64,000 bases of DNA from Monosiga brevicollis MX1. Taxonomy: Eukaryota > Opisthokonta > Choanoflagellata > Craspedida > Salpingoecidae. The stretch is taken from contig NW_001865042.1 of assembly GCF_000002865.3 (NCBI RefSeq), positions 1,036,207 through 1,100,206 of the forward strand, in the 5' to 3' direction. Numbering within the stretch: position 1 is the first letter of the stretch; each line of letters opens with the position of its first letter. Both the position numbers and the translations under genes were made by a program. Of this stretch, positions 60,688 through 64,000 are shown in pieces. The notes under the pieces were generated by a model, which saw only the letters and a list, made by a program, of their open reading frames with translations, was not told where the DNA came from and made no database searches.

Positions 60688-61380
60688 GTTTGATCGGTGC
60701 AGCCGACTTGGCTGTAGCCTCCTCGGTCAGCAATGTGGACCAATGAACAGGCAGCTAGGTGGGCTCGGAACCGCCCCGCGCCCGCTGCCGATCGTTACCA
60801 GGGGCTCGTGTCCCTTGCCTATCCAGCCCGCTTTCGTTCTGACAACTCTGAAAATTGATTTTTCAGACTCTCTCAATCAAAGCCGACCACCTGCTGATCA
60901 AAGCAGCCAAGCAGACCAACCCACAGCACGCAAGCGGCACCGAGCAAAGAAACCTTGAGGTGTATCTGCAGAATAACACGGGACACCATGGGAGACACCC
61001 TCCCCCGGAGGAAGAAGGGGCGGGAGCGATGCTGATCTGGGCCCTTTTGGCACGAGGGTGAGGAAGGCAAGTGCGCGCACACACACACGCGAACACAGTC
61101 GTACCAACTCATGTGTCAGACAAAAGCCATACAGCGAAATGTCAGATGATATGAAATTAGGCAGGCCGACTTTGGTTCTTGGATATCAACCTGGTAGCAA
61201 CTAGTGACCGTTACAGTTTTGTCGCTGGAAACCACAGAGCTTGCTTTGTGCGGGTGGCGGGGCGTCTTGGTGGTGGTGGTCGCGGGCAAGTGCGCATCAG
61301 CAGCCGCACGTAAGGGGAAGGAGGGACATCTTCAAGTTCAGAGCTGAGTGTGTTGGTTTACCGCCAACAACACCACCGCC
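60688..61380. other. Bidirectional promoter region (TLC gene / DNAJC9)
   Basis: A 693-base head-to-head spacer. Apart from the GTTGTCAGA site at 60838 it has GTGTCAGACAAAA at 61113-61125 and ATGTCAGATGA at 61139-61149 on the plus strand, both pointing to DNAJC9. A CA-rich patch is at 61076-61092. Confidence 0.5.
60838..60846 (-). promoter_or_regulatory. GTTGTCAGA motif upstream of the TLC gene
   Basis: The minus strand reads GAGTTGTCAGAACGAAAGC, 151 bases before the TLC gene ATG and on the gene's strand. Confidence 0.45.
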
Positions 61381-62654
61381 ATGGGGCTCATGGATGATGT
61401 GCGCCAGGCCTTTGGGGCAAGCTCGCTCTACGAGGTCTTTGAGCTCACCAAAACCTGCACCAGCAACCAGATCAAGAAAGCCTACTTCAAGCAGGCGCGC
61501 AAATGGCATCCCGACAAGGCCGATGCTTCTCAACGCGAGACAGCCACCACTCACTTCCAAATTCTTAGTCGGGTTCATGCCGTTTTGAGTGATGAGGAGA
61601 AGCGAAAGGTCAGACCCGCTTCTCGCACCTGGCAGGCACACCTCGTTTGCTCTTCACCGACGAAACACCAAACTCACGACTGAACAAGCTCATCTGCACC
61701 CTGGCCATCATCTTTTGGGTGCTGCATGCCTGATATGACGTAGCTATACGATGAGACTGGAGCCATTGATGATGGCCAACTTGACTTTGGCGACGACTTT
61801 GACTGGTAAGGCCCTTATGGTGCGTTGCCCAAGCTTCTGTCACCACTCACCGCCATACGCCATGACGCACAACCGTCCTTTAGGGAGGCTTATTGGCGTC
61901 AGCTCTATCCCAAGGTATGTTGAGCGCCCACACAGCACCGGCTCCATGACTTTCTCACGTCTGCCCTCCAGCCATCGCGAGCCCCTCACCCAATCCACGT
62001 CCCGCATCCCTTGACGAACAGATCACGCGTGAGAGCCTCGACAACTTTGCATCAAAGTATCGTCATTCCAAAGAGGAGGCCAGTGATCTCAAAAAGGCCT
62101 ACCTGCAATGTCAAGGGGACATTGGATGCATCTTCGAGCATGTTCCCCTCAGCTCCGTGATTGAGGATGAGGAGCGCTTCACTGCGACCATCAATCAATG
62201 GATCAAAGCCGGGGAGGTTGAGGCCTTCCCCACCTTTGTCAACGAGCCCGCCAAGAAGCGTGCCAAGCGCTTGCGCAAGGCCGAGCGCGAGGCTCGCGAG
62301 GCCGAGGTCGCCCGCGAGACGCTGCACGACGACACCGCTGATGCAGAAGAACCTGTGGCATCGCCCCGACGCGCGGGCAGCAGCAGTGGTGCTCGCCGAC
62401 GCAGACATGTTGGTGGTGGCACTGATCTGGCAGCTCTGGTTCAGAAACGCCAGGCCCAACGTAGCGGCAGCTTTAATGCATTTGCAGCCAAGTATGGCGT
62501 TGATCTTGGCAGCGTTGATGAGCCACCAGAGGAGGCCTTTCAGGCCACCCAGCGGCGCTTCGATGATGCCAAAAATGCCAAAGACACGGCCAAGCGCCAG
62601 TCCAAGAGCACCAAATCTCAAAGTAAAAGCAAGAAAGCTAAAGGCCGTGCTTGA
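61381..62654 (+). CDS. DNAJC9: J-domain co-chaperone DNAJC9
   Basis: A nuclear Hsp70 co-chaperone that in animals also binds histone H3-H4. Four exons (61381-61608, 61744-61805, 61884-61914, 62022-62654) close exactly in frame at 317 residues; human DNAJC9 has 260. The J domain spans residues 15-85: SLYEVFELTKTCTSNQIKKA, YFKQARKWHPDKAD with the HPD motif, and RVHAVLSDEEKRK then LYDETGAID. DNAJC9-specific blocks follow: EAYWRQLYPK, ITRESLDNFASKYRHSKEEA, LKKAYLQCQGDIGCIFEHVP and ERFTATINQWIKAGEVEAFP. Highly charged helices and a C-terminal FNAFAAKYG segment then lead to a Lys/Ser-rich tail. Confidence 0.95.
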
Positions 62655-63486
62655 AGCCTGCACGACTTGTTCACCCGCTGGCCTGGGTTCAAAGTTCGCC
62701 CGGCCTTCCTTCACGCCCAACAAGAGTTTCGTCAAACATGTGCTTGCCCGCCGTCCTTGCCTTGGCTCTGATTTTACTAGCCTTTTCCTTTCTTCCGCCA
62801 AGCCCCATTTTTGCGCAGAAAGTGTACTTTGACACTGTTCACCTTTTGCCGAGGCGACTGTTGCACGCCAGTCTCGTGCGCGGAGGCTCGAACACCCTAA
62901 CTGAATGGCAATCAATCTACCTTGCATAAAGTCATTGTGTACCTTTCGTTCAAACTTAAACCCGTCCCGCTTGGTCAGTCAAGGGTCGGCAAATGAAAGG
63001 AGGGTATGCTCGGGTATGTTCGGGTACGCAAACGGGGCCCTCCTTTTGACGTGCACACATGCTGTGTTGCTGTGTGTTCACCAAGGTCACACGGTACCGA
63101 TGCATCGGAGATCTATGTACGATTCTTTAAAACAAATCTTTACAAAAGACGCCGGCAATGCTCAACGCCAAACCCAAGAAGACAAGTGGGCACAGGTGTC
63201 AAAATGTCAAATCGTCACACCCCAAAACTAGAAAGTACGACTCGGATGTGGATACAAAAAACAAAACAAGAAAACCATCAAACTCCTCATCAAAGTGCAC
63301 GACATGGGAGCCAACAAAGCCGCACATTGAATCGAACCGACGGCAATGCATGACAAAGAGGTCGGTGAAGCAAAGCGCTTTGGCCAGGAACGAGCAAGAA
63401 CAAGAGCCTTGCTTGACAAGTCACTCAAAATTCAGAAAAAGAACATGGGCTTGCGCCTATCGGCTGCCAATAAAAGAGCCAAACGT
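62655..63486. other. Convergent 3' regions of DNAJC9 and the RhoGAP gene
   Basis: An 832-base interval between two stop codons on opposite strands. It becomes A-rich toward 63150-63300. No gene is supported. Confidence 0.45.
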
Positions 63487-64000
63487 TTAGTCTTCCATCC
63501 ACTCTGGGTGCTGCATCATCTCCTCCACAAGACTGGACTGGTACGGCGAGTCCATGACAATGGCGTCCAAGCTAGGCTCCGACTCACGCAAGAGCGTGGG
63601 CCCAAAAACGATGCCCAGATTGTTGTACTGCATCTTGTTCAGGCTGCTGTGCTGAGCCACGCGTTGCAAGTGCCGGAATAGATAAGCCAGCGTTTTGCGG
63701 TGGCTGCGCGGCAGCTCTTGACACAGGGCCTGAATTTGGCTAGATCGTTCCTCACCCGAGGTGTCTGCACATGAGGGGTCATCAATACGAGGTGGCAACA
63801 AAATTAAAACCATGAGAAGAAGCAAGGGAATGCAGTCAAGCAATCGAATAGACGCGCCGTCCAAAACGTCCAGGCTCCAAAACGAACAACAGAAAAAGAA
63901 AAAGAAACAAGTGTCCGTGTGCCACAAGGCAGAAGAAATACGATTCAGGAAAGCAGATGAATACGTGTTACTATGCTTTCGACACCACGCAACTTACGCC
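63487..64000 (-). CDS. RhoGAP-domain protein (3' end only)
   Basis: The last exon (63764-63487, after an acceptor at CATGTGCAG) encodes the C-terminal half of a Rho GTPase-activating domain. It has LCQELPRSHRKTLAYLFRHL, QRVAQHSSLNKMQYNNLGIV and FGPTLLRE, which match the conserved LP..H..TL..L..HL and NLGIVFGPTLLR blocks. It ends 35 residues later with MQHPEWMED. The catalytic arginine finger lies in upstream exons outside the window. The stretch from 63765 to the window edge appears to be intron. Other domains of the protein cannot be judged. Confidence 0.85.

Overview
The window looks like nuclear DNA of a choanoflagellate, most likely Monosiga brevicollis or a close relative. This is inferred from gene content and architecture. 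It has short, GC-rich, intron-dense genes packed head to tail. It carries a myosin with tandem SH2 domains, a forkhead factor, CaM kinase I, a COMMD protein, selenoprotein K and PCIF1. There are many (CA)n/(GA)n tracts and one assembly gap (7470-7664). I see no rRNA, tRNA, CRISPR array or recognisable transposon.

Layout. 0.7-2.4 kb (-): forkhead factor. 3.7-6.9 kb (-): secreted M43-like metalloprotease with FN3-like segments. 7.3-7.8 kb: microsatellite, gap and a perfect 51-bp inverted repeat. 8.1-10.2 kb (+): CaMKI-type kinase. 10.5-12.2 kb (-): PP2A regulatory subunit PPP2R3C. 12.6-20.7 kb (-): RalGAP alpha. 21.3-23.5 kb (-): mevalonate kinase, divergent from the SUV3 helicase (24.1-27.1 kb, +). 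27.3-28.7 kb (-): GH43-like secreted protein. 28.9-31.5 kb (+): PCIF1 homologue. 32.4-33.5 kb (+): unknown gene. 34.1-35.4 kb (-): COX11, divergent from an ankyrin-methyltransferase (36.1-37.4 kb, +). 37.7-39.0 kb (-): COMMD7-like. 39.5-41.6 kb (-): ethanolamine-phosphate cytidylyltransferase. 43.5-47.5 kb (+): SH2 myosin. 48.5-49.6 kb (-): AP-1 sigma. 50.2-52.2 kb (+): UBXN4-like. 52.5-53.7 kb (-): claudin-like tetraspan. 55.0-55.5 kb (+): polyubiquitin. 56.2-56.9 kb (+): small helical protein. 58.0-58.6 kb (-): selenoprotein K. 59.4-60.7 kb (-): TLC-domain protein. 61.4-62.7 kb (+): DNAJC9. 63.5 kb (-): 3' end of a RhoGAP gene that runs off the window.

The genes are unrelated housekeeping and signalling loci, not an operon or cluster. 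Several exon models were built by hand from splice signals and conserved protein blocks. Seven of them (CaMKI, PPP2R3C, mevalonate kinase, COX11, AP-1 sigma, DNAJC9, myosin) and selenoprotein K close in frame to the base.

Most interesting signals: a 9-mer GTTGTCAGA found seven times, always in intergenic DNA next to gene starts and mostly on the strand of the downstream gene; a PCIF1 homologue whose catalytic NPPF is FPPF; a selenoprotein K gene with an in-frame TGA and a 16-nt microexon; an unusual 5' splice-site preference (GTNYGT); and a perfect hairpin abutting the assembly gap.
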